Part shown: positions 1-7,837 of the stretch, one piece after another
How the letters are laid out: every line of letters begins with the position of its first letter
Numbering within the stretch: the stretch's first letter is position 1
Source: an uncultured Clostridia bacterium
GTDB taxonomy: Bacteria > Bacillota > Clostridia > TANB77 > CAG-508
Direction of reading: 5' to 3'
Assembly: GCA_944388045.1 (NCBI GenBank)
Contig: CALXHG010000013.1
Coordinates: 1-50,179 of the forward strand
Length of the DNA: 50,179 bases
The notes under the pieces: model-generated
Told to the model about the DNA's origin: nothing
Database searches by the model: none
What the model saw: only the letters and a program-made list of their open reading frames with translations
Program-made: the position numbers and the translations under genes

Positions 1-70
1 ATCTCCATAAACATAATTGGTTTACTTGAATTATTATATCATAATTTGTAGAAATGTCAAATACTGGTAT

Positions 71-340
71 TTATATGTTTTTTATATATTCTTCTAATTC
101 TGATAATTTAATCTTTTTATATAAATTAGAAATATACACATCATTTGAATAATTAAAAACTAAGAATGTAATATTTTTAATTATTACTCTATGCGGTTCA
201 ATATATGTGAGATTAGTTTTTTCAATTTTTCTTATACTACCATTGATAAAAGTGGGGGTAACTTTAGAAAACTCACATATAAATTCAAGCCTTTGCTTTA
301 GACTTTCTTCAAATTGTAATTCTTGCTTAATTATCTTCAT
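71..340 (-). CDS. Small protein of unknown function (89 aa)
   Basis: I do not recognise a family. The 89-residue product is mixed charged and hydrophobic, with no clear signal peptide or membrane helix; the N-terminal third looks helical (KQELQFEESLKQRLEF) and the remainder alternates like beta strands. The ATG is preceded by a plausible ribosome site (AAAGGATGG, about 8 nt upstream), which supports translation. It lies downstream of tRNA-Gly on the same strand, separated from it by a hairpin terminator. That a real gene is present is reasonably supported; its function is unknown. Confidence 0.6.
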   Translation of the reverse strand: MKIIKQELQFEESLKQRLEFICEFSKVTPTFINGSIRKIEKTNLTYIEPHRVIIKNITFLVFNYSNDVYISNLYKKIKLSELEEYIKNI

Positions 341-390
341 TTATTTGCACCATCCTTTCATTTGGATGATTTTTATATTGTTTATAGACA

Positions 391-428
391 ACAAAAAAAT
401 CAACCAGTTTTATTTTCTGATTGATTTT
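391..428 (-). terminator. Intrinsic terminator after tRNA-Gly
   Basis: A 12-bp stem (396-407 with 417-428, one G-U) and a 9-nt loop; on the minus strand the stem ends in a run of T (393-399). It sits directly behind the tRNA-Gly gene. Confidence 0.7.
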
Positions 429-467
429 GTATCAATACTGTTCTATTAGTTCGAACAGATACGTCGT

Positions 468-541
468 TGGAGCGGGTAGAGGGAATCGAACCCTCACCAC
501 CAGGTCGGAAGCATGGGATTCTACCATTAAACTATACCCGC
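468..541 (-). tRNA. tRNA-Gly (anticodon UCC)
   Basis: A cloverleaf can be drawn on the minus strand: acceptor GCGGGTA/TACCCGC, a D-arm closed partly by G-U pairs, anticodon loop CTTCCGA (anticodon TCC), T-arm GAGGG/CCCTC with TTCGATT, discriminator T and an encoded CCA at 470-468. The anticodon stem (CCATG against CCTGG) contains a T-C mismatch at 30:40 and position 37 is G rather than the usual A. The gene may be a functional variant or a slowly decaying copy. Confidence 0.9.
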
Positions 542-574
542 AAAAATTATATTTTAAAATATTCCCATACTTAT

Positions 575-603
575 AATATACTATAAACTAATCAAAATAA
601 CAA
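575..603 (-). promoter_or_regulatory. Probable sigma-A promoter of tRNA-Gly
   Basis: On the minus strand TTGTTA (603-598) is followed after 17 bp by TATATT (580-575), about 33 bp upstream of the tRNA 5' end. Only a modest match to consensus. Confidence 0.45.
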
Positions 604-660
604 GTAATTTTTCAAATTTTATGGCTGTTTCCAACATTTTACTAAAAGCAATTATATAAA

Positions 661-924
661 CTATAAAACTATGTTATAAGTAGTTTTATAACTATTAATA
701 GCACACTCCCTGGCACACCTAATACACCGTATTAAAATCGAAGTGAAAAAATTTAGCCCTATATGAAATCCCCAATTTGCACCAATAATATTTATTATAT
801 AAATCAAAATCCCACCTAAAATAGAATTAAATATCAATTTTAAAATCCATTTTAAAGGAACAATAAAAATTCGCCCAATTATAAATAAAAAACATATACA
901 AGATATAAATATTAGTGTATTCAT
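661..924 (-). pseudogene. bofA: BofA-like pro-sigma-K processing inhibitor, frameshifted
   Basis: Residues 1-65 fit the BofA family: an N-terminal membrane helix, the VPLKWILKL segment, a second helix rich in I/L/G, and the NIIGANWGFHIGLN region. BofA is a membrane protein of the mother-cell engulfing membrane that restrains SpoIVFB and so sigma-K activation. In the annotated frame the last 22 residues are not BofA-like (RCIRCARECAINSY). Dropping one C (position 729, within an ATA CGG T context) puts the protein into a frame reading GVLGVPGSVLLIVIKLLIT and stopping at 669-671. This matches the conserved GxLGxPG tail and gives 84 residues, close to the usual length of about 87. So either a one-base insertion, a sequence error, or +1 frameshifting. 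It follows a DUF2508 gene, as in the recR-yaaL-bofA order of Bacillus. Ribosome site GTGGAGGAAAGGT is strong. Confidence 0.8.
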
Positions 925-1090
925 ACCTTTCCTCCACTTTCTTTTCTTACTTTCTGTAATCTATATTAAATAGATTACATTACACCATCTTTATATTTAA
1001 TGTTTATGTTTTTAATTGGACAAATATACATTTTATTTTTACTTTTTTGCAATAATCTAAAAAGACTTTTTCCACAATAGAAAACTTCTT

Positions 1091-1378
1091 TTAAACAGCC
1101 ATTTCTCTTCTATAAAATAGACGTAATTTTACTTCATTATCTCTAGATAATACAATTCCTTTTTGTTTTGCAATTTTAATTAAGTAATCTAATTTAGATT
1201 GATTAGCTTTTATTTGATAAATATAATAATCTATCATGTTATCTTCTGCATATTCAAAATTACTTCTTGCAATTTTTAGCTTTTCTTTAGTTTCAATAAT
1301 ATTTTGCATTAGCTCTCTTTCTCTTTCCTTTTCACTTTTTCCTTTTAGCATTTTTGATAATAAATACTCTTCTTGCAT
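1091..1378 (-). CDS. DUF2508 (YaaL-like) family protein
   Basis: A 95-residue charged, helical protein with the DUF2508 pattern: paired helices with ARSNFEYAEDNMIDYYIYQ and then LDYLIKIAKQKGI. Bacillus YaaL lies between recR and bofA; here the bofA-like gene is the next gene on the same strand, which supports the assignment. The role of the family is not established. The start is supported by GGGAGGAG about 10 nt upstream. The N-terminus (about 20 residues rich in K/E/R) and a short basic C-terminus extend the core domain. It is divergent from serS across a 240-bp AT-rich region. Confidence 0.8.
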   Translation of the reverse strand: MQEEYLLSKMLKGKSEKERERELMQNIIETKEKLKIARSNFEYAEDNMIDYYIYQIKANQSKLDYLIKIAKQKGIVLSRDNEVKLRLFYRREMAV

Positions 1379-1553
1379 ATAAAAAATCTCCTCCCTATTA
1401 GCAATATTTTAATAGTTATTTAAATATTCAGATTTATTTTTATAAATAATCTAAATCTAATTAAATTTTCTAAACTATTTTTGCTAAATAAATATAACTT
1501 ACTTTATAATTATTTTTCTTTTTTCCTATTATGCACAAATTATGTAATTTTTA

Positions 1554-1582
1554 TTGAATTTTCCATAATTTTATTATATAAT
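1554..1582 (+). promoter_or_regulatory. Sigma-A promoter of serS
   Basis: TTGAAT (1554-1559), 17-bp spacer, TATAAT (1577-1582); the predicted leader is only about 30 nt, so there is no room for a T-box riboswitch. Confidence 0.75.
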
Positions 1583-1618
1583 AAGAAAAAATTTTAACTG
1601 AAAGGAAATGTATAATAA

Positions 1619-2905
1619 ATGATAGATATAAAATTAATTAGAGAAAATCCAGATTTGGTAAAAGAAAATATTAAGAAAAAGTTTCAAGACCATAAACTTA
1701 TTTTAGTTGATGAAGTTTTAGAGCTTGATAGAAAAAATAGAGAAGCAAAATTAAATGGAGACAATCTTCGTTCTGAGAGAAAAAAATTAAGTGAAGAAAT
1801 TGGAAAGCTTATGAAGTCAAACCAAAAAGCAGAAGCAGAAAAACTTCGTCAAGAAGTTCAAAAAATAAATTCTGCAATTCAAGAAAATGAAGAACTAGAA
1901 GAACAATATTCTGAAGAAATAAAGTCAAGAATGTTAAAAATTCCAAATATAATAGATAGCTCTGTTCCTATTGGAAAAGATGATAGCGAAAATGTTGTAG
2001 TTCAAAAATTTGGAGAGCCTTTTGTACCAAAATATGAAATTCCATATCATGCAGATATTATTGATAGATTTAATGGTTTAGATAAAGAAAGTGCTGGACG
2101 TACTAGTGGTGTTGGTTTTTATTATTTAATTGGTGATATTGCTCGTTTACATGAAGCTATGCTTGCATATGCACGTGATTATATGATTGATAATGGTTTT
2201 ACTTATTGTATTCCACCTTTTATGATTAGAAGTAATGTTGTAACAGGTGTTATGTCTTTTGATGAAATGGAAGCTATGATGTATAAAATTGAAGGTGAAG
2301 ATTTATATTTAATTGGAACATCAGAACACAGTATGATTGGTAGGTTTATTGATCAAATTGTTGATGAATCTCAATTACCATTAACTTTAACTTCTTATTC
2401 TCCATGTTTTAGAAAAGAGATTGGTTCTCATGGTCTAGAAGAAAGAGGTTTATATAGAGTTCATCAATTTGAAAAACAAGAAATGATAGTTCTTTGTAAG
2501 CCAGAAGAATCAATGGATTGGTACAATAAAATGTGGAAATTATCTGTTGATCTATTTAGAAACTTAAATATTCCTGTTAGACAACTTGATTGCTGTAGTG
2601 GTGATATGGCAGATTTAAAAGTTAAATCTTGTGATATTGAAGCTTGGAGTCCTCGTCAACAAAAATATTTTGAAGTTTGTTCTTGTTCAACTTTAGGTGA
2701 TGCACAAGCTAGACGTTTAGGAATTAGATATAAAACAAAAGAGGGTAATAAGTTTGTTCATACTTTAAATAATACGGTTTTAGCTACTCCAAGAGCTTTA
2801 ATTGCTTTACTTGAATGTAATTATAATGAAGATGGAAGTATTAATGTTCCTAAAGTTTTACAACCTTATATGGGTGGTAAAGAAAAATTAATTCCTGTTA
2901 AATAA
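1619..2905 (+). CDS. serS: Seryl-tRNA synthetase (divergent type)
   Basis: Class II synthetase that charges tRNA-Ser. The N-terminal 110 residues form the long coiled-coil arm typical of SerRS (LRSERKKLSEEIGKL and following heptads). The catalytic core has motif 2 around SPCFRKEIGSHGLEERGLYR and motif 3 near TLNNTVLATPRALIALLE. The length of 428 is normal. Two core stretches deviate from the common bacterial form: the expected PTAE-type serine-binding segment reads GTSEHSM, and the usual TLNGS motif reads TLNNT. The region DCCSGDMADLKVKSCDIEAW is intact. The protein therefore looks like a distinct SerRS subclass but active. The ATG follows GAAAGGAAATG-type ribosome site spacing. The gene is monocistronic, with its own promoter and terminator. 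Confidence 0.95.
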   Translation: MIDIKLIRENPDLVKENIKKKFQDHKLILVDEVLELDRKNREAKLNGDNLRSERKKLSEEIGKLMKSNQKAEAEKLRQEVQKINSAIQENEELEEQYSEEIKSRMLKIPNIIDSSVPIGKDDSENVVVQKFGEPFVPKYEIPYHADIIDRFNGLDKESAGRTSGVGFYYLIGDIARLHEAMLAYARDYMIDNGFTYCIPPFMIRSNVVTGVMSFDEMEAMMYKIEGEDLYLIGTSEHSMIGRFIDQIVDESQLPLTLTSYSPCFRKEIGSHGLEERGLYRVHQFEKQEMIVLCKPEESMDWYNKMWKLSVDLFRNLNIPVRQLDCCSGDMADLKVKSCDIEAWSPRQQKYFEVCSCSTLGDAQARRLGIRYKTKEGNKFVHTLNNTVLATPRALIALLECNYNEDGSINVPKVLQPYMGGKEKLIPVK

Positions 2906-2912
2906 AACATTA

Positions 2913-2937
2913 AAAAAGGGCTTTTTATGCTCTTTTT
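2913..2937 (+). terminator. Intrinsic terminator of serS
   Basis: A 9-bp stem (2913-2921 with 2929-2937, one G-U) ending in five T, just after the serS stop. Confidence 0.65.
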
Positions 2938-3017
2938 GCTTGTTTTTATACATGCAATATGTTATAATTTTTATATAAGCTTATTAAGAGACTTAAATAT
3001 ATTAAAAGGTGGAAAAA

Positions 3018-3611
3018 ATGATAGTTAAAAATCCAAAATTTGAAATATCTGCAGTTAAAGAAAGTCAATATCCTAAAAATGGTTTACCTGAAATTGTATT
3101 AGTTGGAAAATCTAATGTAGGAAAATCAAGTTTCATAAATACAATGATTAATAGAAAAAAATTAGCTCATACTAGTAGTGAACCTGGAAAAACTCGTCAA
3201 ATTAATTTTTATAATATTGATGATTTATTCTATTTTGTGGATTTACCTGGATATGGCTTTAGTAAAATTTCTAAACAGGAACAAGTAAAAGTTGGTAATT
3301 TTATTGAATATTATTTATCACATAGAAAAGAAATTTGTTTAATTATCTTTTTAGTTGATATTAGACATAATCCTACTTCTAATGATTTTTTGATGTATGA
3401 TTATATTGTTAGAAGTGGTATTCCTTTTATAATTTTAACAAATAAAGCAGATAAAATTGCCAAAACAAAAGTTGTAGAAACTTCTAAAAATATTCAGAAA
3501 CAACTTAATCCTATTGGAGATATTCCTACATTACCATTTTCTTCTGAAAATAAAATTTATTCTGATGATGTATGGAAAATGATTGAGAAACATTTAAATT
3601 TATCTATTTAA
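3018..3611 (+). CDS. engB: Ribosome biogenesis GTPase EngB (YsxC)
   Basis: TRAFAC-class GTPase needed for 50S subunit assembly. G1 is GKSNVGKS (residues 30-37), the switch I region has SSEPGKTRQINFY, G3 is DLPGYGF, G4 is TNKADK and G5 is near LPFSSEN. At 197 residues it has the family's usual length, a single GTPase domain with short tails. I chose the ATG at 3018 because the GTG at 3009 overlaps the ribosome site AAAGGTGG and would leave no site of its own. It is followed by a bidirectional terminator shared with the convergent DUF951 gene. Confidence 0.95.
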   Translation: MIVKNPKFEISAVKESQYPKNGLPEIVLVGKSNVGKSSFINTMINRKKLAHTSSEPGKTRQINFYNIDDLFYFVDLPGYGFSKISKQEQVKVGNFIEYYLSHRKEICLIIFLVDIRHNPTSNDFLMYDYIVRSGIPFIILTNKADKIAKTKVVETSKNIQKQLNPIGDIPTLPFSSENKIYSDDVWKMIEKHLNLSI

Positions 3612-3704
3612 GTAAAGCTCTTTTATTATATAGTAAACAATATGGAAATTTAATTTTTGCAACTCAAAATGAAAATAAAATTTATTATTTAAAAAGTTTA
3701 TTTT

Positions 3705-3738
3705 AAAAAAGCTGATATCTTTAAATATCAGCTTTTTT
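3705..3738. terminator. Bidirectional terminator between engB and the DUF951 gene
   Basis: A perfect 14-bp stem, AAAAAAGCTGATAT (3705-3718) with its complement (3725-3738), and a 6-nt loop. T runs flank it on both strands. Its right arm is also the last codons of the DUF951 gene. Confidence 0.85.
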
Positions 3739-3921
3739 CTCTATTTTTGTTATTGCTTTTAGTGCTTTTGGTCTTTCCAAAACTACAATATGTCCACAAC
3801 CTTGGCATTTTAGTTTAAAATCTACCCCAACTCTTGTAATTTCCCACAATTTACTTCCACATGGATGTGGTTTTTTAGTTCTTACAATATCTCCAACATT
3901 ATATTCCATATTAAATTTCAT
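3721..3921 (-). CDS. DUF951 family zinc-ribbon-like protein
   Basis: A 66-residue protein with the full DUF951 signature: VGDIVRTKKPHPCGSKLWEI, then RVGVDFKLKCQGCGHIVVLER. The HPCG and CxxC motifs suggest a small metal-binding or nucleic-acid-binding fold; the role is not established. In many Firmicutes it lies near mechanosensitive channel or S6/ssb genes; here it stands alone, facing engB. Two ATGs are possible: the annotated one is only 1-2 nt from AAGGA, while the second (MEYNVGD) is 12 nt from it; the second is equally plausible. The coding end lies inside the terminator hairpin. Confidence 0.85.
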   Translation of the reverse strand: MKFNMEYNVGDIVRTKKPHPCGSKLWEITRVGVDFKLKCQGCGHIVVLERPKALKAITKIEKKADI

Positions 3922-4027
3922 TCCTTCCCATCACGCACTAATAGTAATGAAAGTAATTTATTTTAACTTATTAAAAAACATTTAAATATATTTTTATCAT
4001 TACTGTTATTTATATTTTTTAATACTA

Positions 4028-5689
4028 CTATTTTAAACATTCTATAGCTTTTTCAAAACGTTTTTGTATTCTATCTTTTCCAAGAACTTTCATAATTTCA
4101 TACATATCTGGTGTATTTGTTCTAGATGTTAAAGCAACTCTTAATACTGTACTTACATCTCCTACATGTGCTTTATATTTTCCTGGGTTTGCCTTAAATT
4201 CTTTTACTTCACCAGCATAACCTTTTTCTACTGCTAATGCTTTAATTCTATCAAACCAAGTTTGCTTATCATCTTCTTCATTATAATATTTTTCAATATA
4301 TGAATTTAAAATATCTTTTATTTCTTCTTTATCAGAAATTGCTTGTTGATATGGATATTCTTGCTCTTTTCCATAAAATATTTCATCATACATATATTCA
4401 ATATTATACATTACCTCAGACCATTTTGAAATATCTTTTCTAGGTTTCTTGTTTCCTCTTTCTATTCCAAACACTTTTAATGCATATTCTTTATTTTTTA
4501 ATATTTCTGCTAATTTTGCATCATATTCTTCTGCCCATTTTAAAGATTTTTCATATACTTCTTCTGCTGTCATTTTTGATATTACTGTTTTTCCTATATC
4601 TAAAAGTTTAACCATATCAAATAATGCTCCACTTACACTCATTTTATTTAATTGGAAGTCAAATTCGTCAATTGATTTATCTGGATTTGCTCTTCTCCAA
4701 TTCTCAAATGTAGAGTTTGCTATATTTAATAGATATTCTTTAACTGCTAATGGTGGTATTCCTTCTTTTTTGTAATATTCTACTGCTGCTTCTGGATCTT
4801 TTCTTTTACTTAATTTACGTTTTCCTCCATTGTCATTTTTCATGATTGGTGAAATATGTGCATATTTGGGCGCTTTAAATCCTAATTCTTGGAATAGTTG
4901 TAAATGTAATGGTACTGATGAAAGCCATTCATCACTTCTAATTACATGTGTTGTATGCATTAAGTGGTCATCAACTGCATGTGCAAAATGATATGTTGGT
5001 AATCCATCTGCTTTTATTATTACTATGTCTAAGTCATTTTCTGGGAAGTCTACATTTCCTTTTATTATGTCTTTATGTTTTATTTTTCTGTCTTCTCTTC
5101 CTGGAGATTTAAATCTTATTATATATTGTTCCCCATTTTTTATTTTTTGTATTGCTTCTTCTACAGATAAATTTCTGCATTTTGCCCATACTCCATAATA
5201 TCCTGGTCTTATTTTTGCTTCTTCTTGTTTTTTTCTAATTTCTTCCCCATCTTCTGGTGTACAGAAACAAGGATATGCTTTTCCTTGTGATATTAAGTAT
5301 TTTGCATAAGCTTGATATATTTCTTTTCTTAATGATTGTTTATATGGTCCATATTCTCCTTTTTCTTCTGTATCTGATATCATTCCCTCATCTGGTTCCA
5401 TATCAAAATCTATTAATGAGTTTACAATTCCAGTTACACCATTTTCTACTTCTCTTTTTTGGTCTGTATCTTCAACTCTTAAGAAAAATACTCCTTTTGT
5501 TCTTTTGGCACATTCTATTGCAACTAATGCTTGATATAATCCACCAATATGTACAAATCCTGTAGGGCTTGGTGCAAATCTTGTAACAATTGCTCCTTCT
5601 GGTAAATTTCTTTCAGGATATTTTTCTTCATAATATGATATATCTTTCGCATTTGGAAAGATTAATTCTGCTAAATCTTTATAATCCAT
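4028..5689 (-). CDS. gltX: Glutamyl-tRNA synthetase
   Basis: Class I synthetase forming Glu-tRNA. The nucleotide-binding HIGH-type motif is FAPSPTGFVHIGG (residues 38-50), and the KMSKR-type loop is KLSKRKDPEA near residue 300. A conserved zinc-knuckle-like segment CFCTPEDGEEIRKKQ lies between them, and a helical anticodon-binding domain fills the C-terminal 200 residues. The N-terminus carries about 30 residues before the Rossmann core, and the total of 553 is longer than the common 480-500. I start at the second ATG (5689), 9 nt from AAGGA; the ATG at 5698 abuts the site. Since a tRNA-Gln is present nearby but no glnS is seen, Gln-tRNA may be made through GatCAB, which is inference only. 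Confidence 0.95.
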   Translation of the reverse strand: MDYKDLAELIFPNAKDISYYEEKYPERNLPEGAIVTRFAPSPTGFVHIGGLYQALVAIECAKRTKGVFFLRVEDTDQKREVENGVTGIVNSLIDFDMEPDEGMISDTEEKGEYGPYKQSLRKEIYQAYAKYLISQGKAYPCFCTPEDGEEIRKKQEEAKIRPGYYGVWAKCRNLSVEEAIQKIKNGEQYIIRFKSPGREDRKIKHKDIIKGNVDFPENDLDIVIIKADGLPTYHFAHAVDDHLMHTTHVIRSDEWLSSVPLHLQLFQELGFKAPKYAHISPIMKNDNGGKRKLSKRKDPEAAVEYYKKEGIPPLAVKEYLLNIANSTFENWRRANPDKSIDEFDFQLNKMSVSGALFDMVKLLDIGKTVISKMTAEEVYEKSLKWAEEYDAKLAEILKNKEYALKVFGIERGNKKPRKDISKWSEVMYNIEYMYDEIFYGKEQEYPYQQAISDKEEIKDILNSYIEKYYNEEDDKQTWFDRIKALAVEKGYAGEVKEFKANPGKYKAHVGDVSTVLRVALTSRTNTPDMYEIMKVLGKDRIQKRFEKAIECLK

Positions 5690-5783
5690 TTTCAACATTC
5701 CTTGCTTTTTATATTTAGTTTTTTGGTTTTAAACTATAACCTTTTATTTTTTATCAAAGTCTCTATTATTATTGACATTTTTA

Positions 5784-5802
5784 GTTGTCAAAATCTCCGT
5801 CC
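5784..5802 (-). repeat. REP-like short repeat, copy 1
   Basis: Nineteen bases (GGACGGAGATTTTGACAAC on the minus strand) are identical to 50045-50063. This copy lies in the predicted 5' leader of gltX. Upstream TTGACA/TGTCAA elements allow a small hairpin. Confidence 0.6.
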
Positions 5803-5829
5803 ACAGTAATTGCACTGTTTTCGCCAATT

Positions 5830-5858
5830 ATTATAATACAATTTCTTGAATTTTTCAA
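5830..5858 (-). promoter_or_regulatory. Sigma-A promoter of gltX
   Basis: Minus strand TTGAAA (5858-5853), 17 bp, TATAAT (5835-5830). It predicts a leader of about 134 nt with two small hairpins (ACAGT/ACTGT and TTGACA/TGTCAA). No T-box signature is seen. Confidence 0.7.
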
Positions 5859-5863
5859 GTGTT

Positions 5864-7318
5864 CTAGCTGTATATGTTTTCTTTTTTTACCCAAATAGAT
5901 ACACTTCCGCCATTACAATAAAATATTCCGTTTCCATCCTGGTCTACATATACTGTTTCTTGAACATTTCCTGTATAGTCATAAAATACTGTATTTGCAA
6001 GTCTTTTTCCTACATTCATTAATTTTGAACCTCCTGGTCCATCACTTAATATTACTACCATTCCTGAATCTATATGTTCATTATCACCTGTTCTTACCCA
6101 TGCAATAACATCATGATGATTAAAATAGTCTATTTGGTCTCCATATGCAAAATATTTTCTGGCTTTTATTATTTTTTCTAGTTTTTCTCCCATTGGCTTT
6201 ATATTATGTGCAGGAACTCCATAAAAGTCTCCATAAAACACACATGGTAATCCATCTTTTCTAAGTAATATTAGTGAATATGCAAGTGGTTTAAACCATT
6301 CTTGAACCCAAGAAAATAAGGCTTGTCCTGGCTCTGTATCATGATTATCTACAAATGTTACTGCAAGATATGGCATATCTTTTACAAGTGTATTGTCAAA
6401 TATTTTTGCCATATCATAATTTCCATTACTACTTGAAGCTTCATATAAATTATAGTGTAGTGGTACATCAAAAAGCGGAATACTTGAATTAGTCTTTGTT
6501 ATATAGTTCTCTATTATTTTTAAATTCCTATTCCAATATTCTCCTACACAATCTATTGGTTTTATTTTTCTCATATTATGTACAAAATCTGCCATAAATC
6601 CAGATTTTATATGTTTTACTGCATCTAGTCTAAAGGCATCAACATTTGTAGTTTCTAAGTACCATTTCCCCCATTTGTTTATTTCTTCTACAACAACTGG
6701 GTTGTTAAAATCTATGTCTGCTCCCATTAAATAATCAAAATTACCATTTTCTTTATCTACATTTTGATCCCAATGTTTTCCACTAAATCTAAATATTCCA
6801 TTTTTTCTTCCACTTTCGTCCCAATCTGTTCCATTAAAGTGGCTATAATTCCACTTAAAATCAGAATATTTATTGTTTCTTCCTTTAAAATTATATACAG
6901 TCCAGGCTGTAATTTTCTTTGGTAATGATGTGTCTACATTTCTATTTGTCTGTTGTTCTTCACTAGCATATACTGTTTCTGATTCATCTGCTCCTATTTT
7001 GTGATTTAATACTATATCAGCATATACTCTTATATTATTTTCATGTAATACTTTTATTGCATTTAAATATTCATCTCTTGAGCCATATTTTGTTTCTGTT
7101 GTTCCTTTTTGATAGAATTCTCCTAAATCGTATAAATCATATGCAGAATAGCCTACATCAAATTTTCCTCCTGCTCCTTTATATGCTGGTGGAAGCCATA
7201 TGTCTGTTATTCCTATTGCAGATAAATATTTTGCATTTATTGCAACTTTGTTCCATAATTTACATTCAGGCTTTAAATACCATTCAAAGTATTGCATTAA
7301 TATTCTATTTTCTTTCAT
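5864..7318 (-). CDS. Cytoplasmic alpha-amylase (GH13)
   Basis: Glycoside hydrolase family 13 enzyme cleaving alpha-1,4-glucans. All conserved regions are present: DIVLNH (101-106), FRLDAVKH with nucleophile D232, VGEYW with acid/base E260, and FVDNHD with transition-state D327. The (beta/alpha)8 barrel is followed by a C-terminal beta domain to residue 484. No signal peptide is present (the N-terminus reads MKENRILMQYFEWY), which resembles the intracellular AmyS-like subfamily acting on imported maltodextrin or glycogen. The start is supported by AAAGGAAAA about 8 nt upstream. It is the only gene here that acts on carbohydrate, and no transporter is adjacent. Confidence 0.93.
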   Translation of the reverse strand: MKENRILMQYFEWYLKPECKLWNKVAINAKYLSAIGITDIWLPPAYKGAGGKFDVGYSAYDLYDLGEFYQKGTTETKYGSRDEYLNAIKVLHENNIRVYADIVLNHKIGADESETVYASEEQQTNRNVDTSLPKKITAWTVYNFKGRNNKYSDFKWNYSHFNGTDWDESGRKNGIFRFSGKHWDQNVDKENGNFDYLMGADIDFNNPVVVEEINKWGKWYLETTNVDAFRLDAVKHIKSGFMADFVHNMRKIKPIDCVGEYWNRNLKIIENYITKTNSSIPLFDVPLHYNLYEASSSNGNYDMAKIFDNTLVKDMPYLAVTFVDNHDTEPGQALFSWVQEWFKPLAYSLILLRKDGLPCVFYGDFYGVPAHNIKPMGEKLEKIIKARKYFAYGDQIDYFNHHDVIAWVRTGDNEHIDSGMVVILSDGPGGSKLMNVGKRLANTVFYDYTGNVQETVYVDQDGNGIFYCNGGSVSIWVKKENIYS

Positions 7319-7419
7319 TTGTTTATTTTCCTTTTTAATTTTATATTAATAATATACTATAAAAAATAAAAAAAATCAACTTAATCCAAAAATTCCAATA
7401 TGTCTGTTTTTTTGGTTAT

Positions 7420-7818
7420 TTAAATTTCTTGAAATATATATGGATTTGAGCTCATATCATCTACAATATCTTCTAATAATTCTCCATTATCTTCTCTATT
7501 TTTTATGTAGTTTTCTATTTCGTAATCATCTAAATTTAGTATATAAGGATTTCCATCAAATAATATGTTTAATGTGTCAAAACCTAATTCTTCTAATTTT
7601 TTTATTAATTTTTCTATGTCTGTATTACTTCTATCTAGATATTGTGCATTACTACTTATTATATTTCTAATTTGAATTTCATCACATTTTATATTTTTTA
7701 ATATTTCTATTTTTTCTAATATTTCTTTTGCTTCTAATTCTTTTATATTATGGCAAATTTCCTCCATTTGTTCTATTGTATTATCACTTATTCCTATTTT
7801 TCTTAATATTTCTTCCAT
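7420..7818 (-). CDS. Small helical protein with mTERF-like repeats
   Basis: A 132-residue all-helical protein. Its centre reads LKNIKCDEIQIRNIISSNAQ, then IEKLIKKLEELGFDTLNIL, then GNPYILNLDDYEIENYI: the leucine-rich, LG-turn, P-containing pattern of mTERF repeats also present in the 412-residue protein at 8736-9974, though less regular. Last of four co-directional genes spaced 3-20 bp apart, so probably one transcript. The acidic C-terminus (GELLEDIVDDMSSNPYIFQEI) may be a partial further repeat. Ribosome site GAAGGTG is present. Function unknown; nucleic-acid binding is only an inference from the repeat type. Confidence 0.6.
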   Translation of the reverse strand: MEEILRKIGISDNTIEQMEEICHNIKELEAKEILEKIEILKNIKCDEIQIRNIISSNAQYLDRSNTDIEKLIKKLEELGFDTLNILFDGNPYILNLDDYEIENYIKNREDNGELLEDIVDDMSSNPYIFQEI

Positions 7819-7837
7819 TTTACACCTTCACTTTTCT

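Noticed and set aside
1379..1618. T-box riboswitch upstream of serS
   Set aside because: The promoter lies about 60 bp from the start codon, leaving no space for a T-box; no AGGGUGG-type element is visible. The gltX leader also lacks one.
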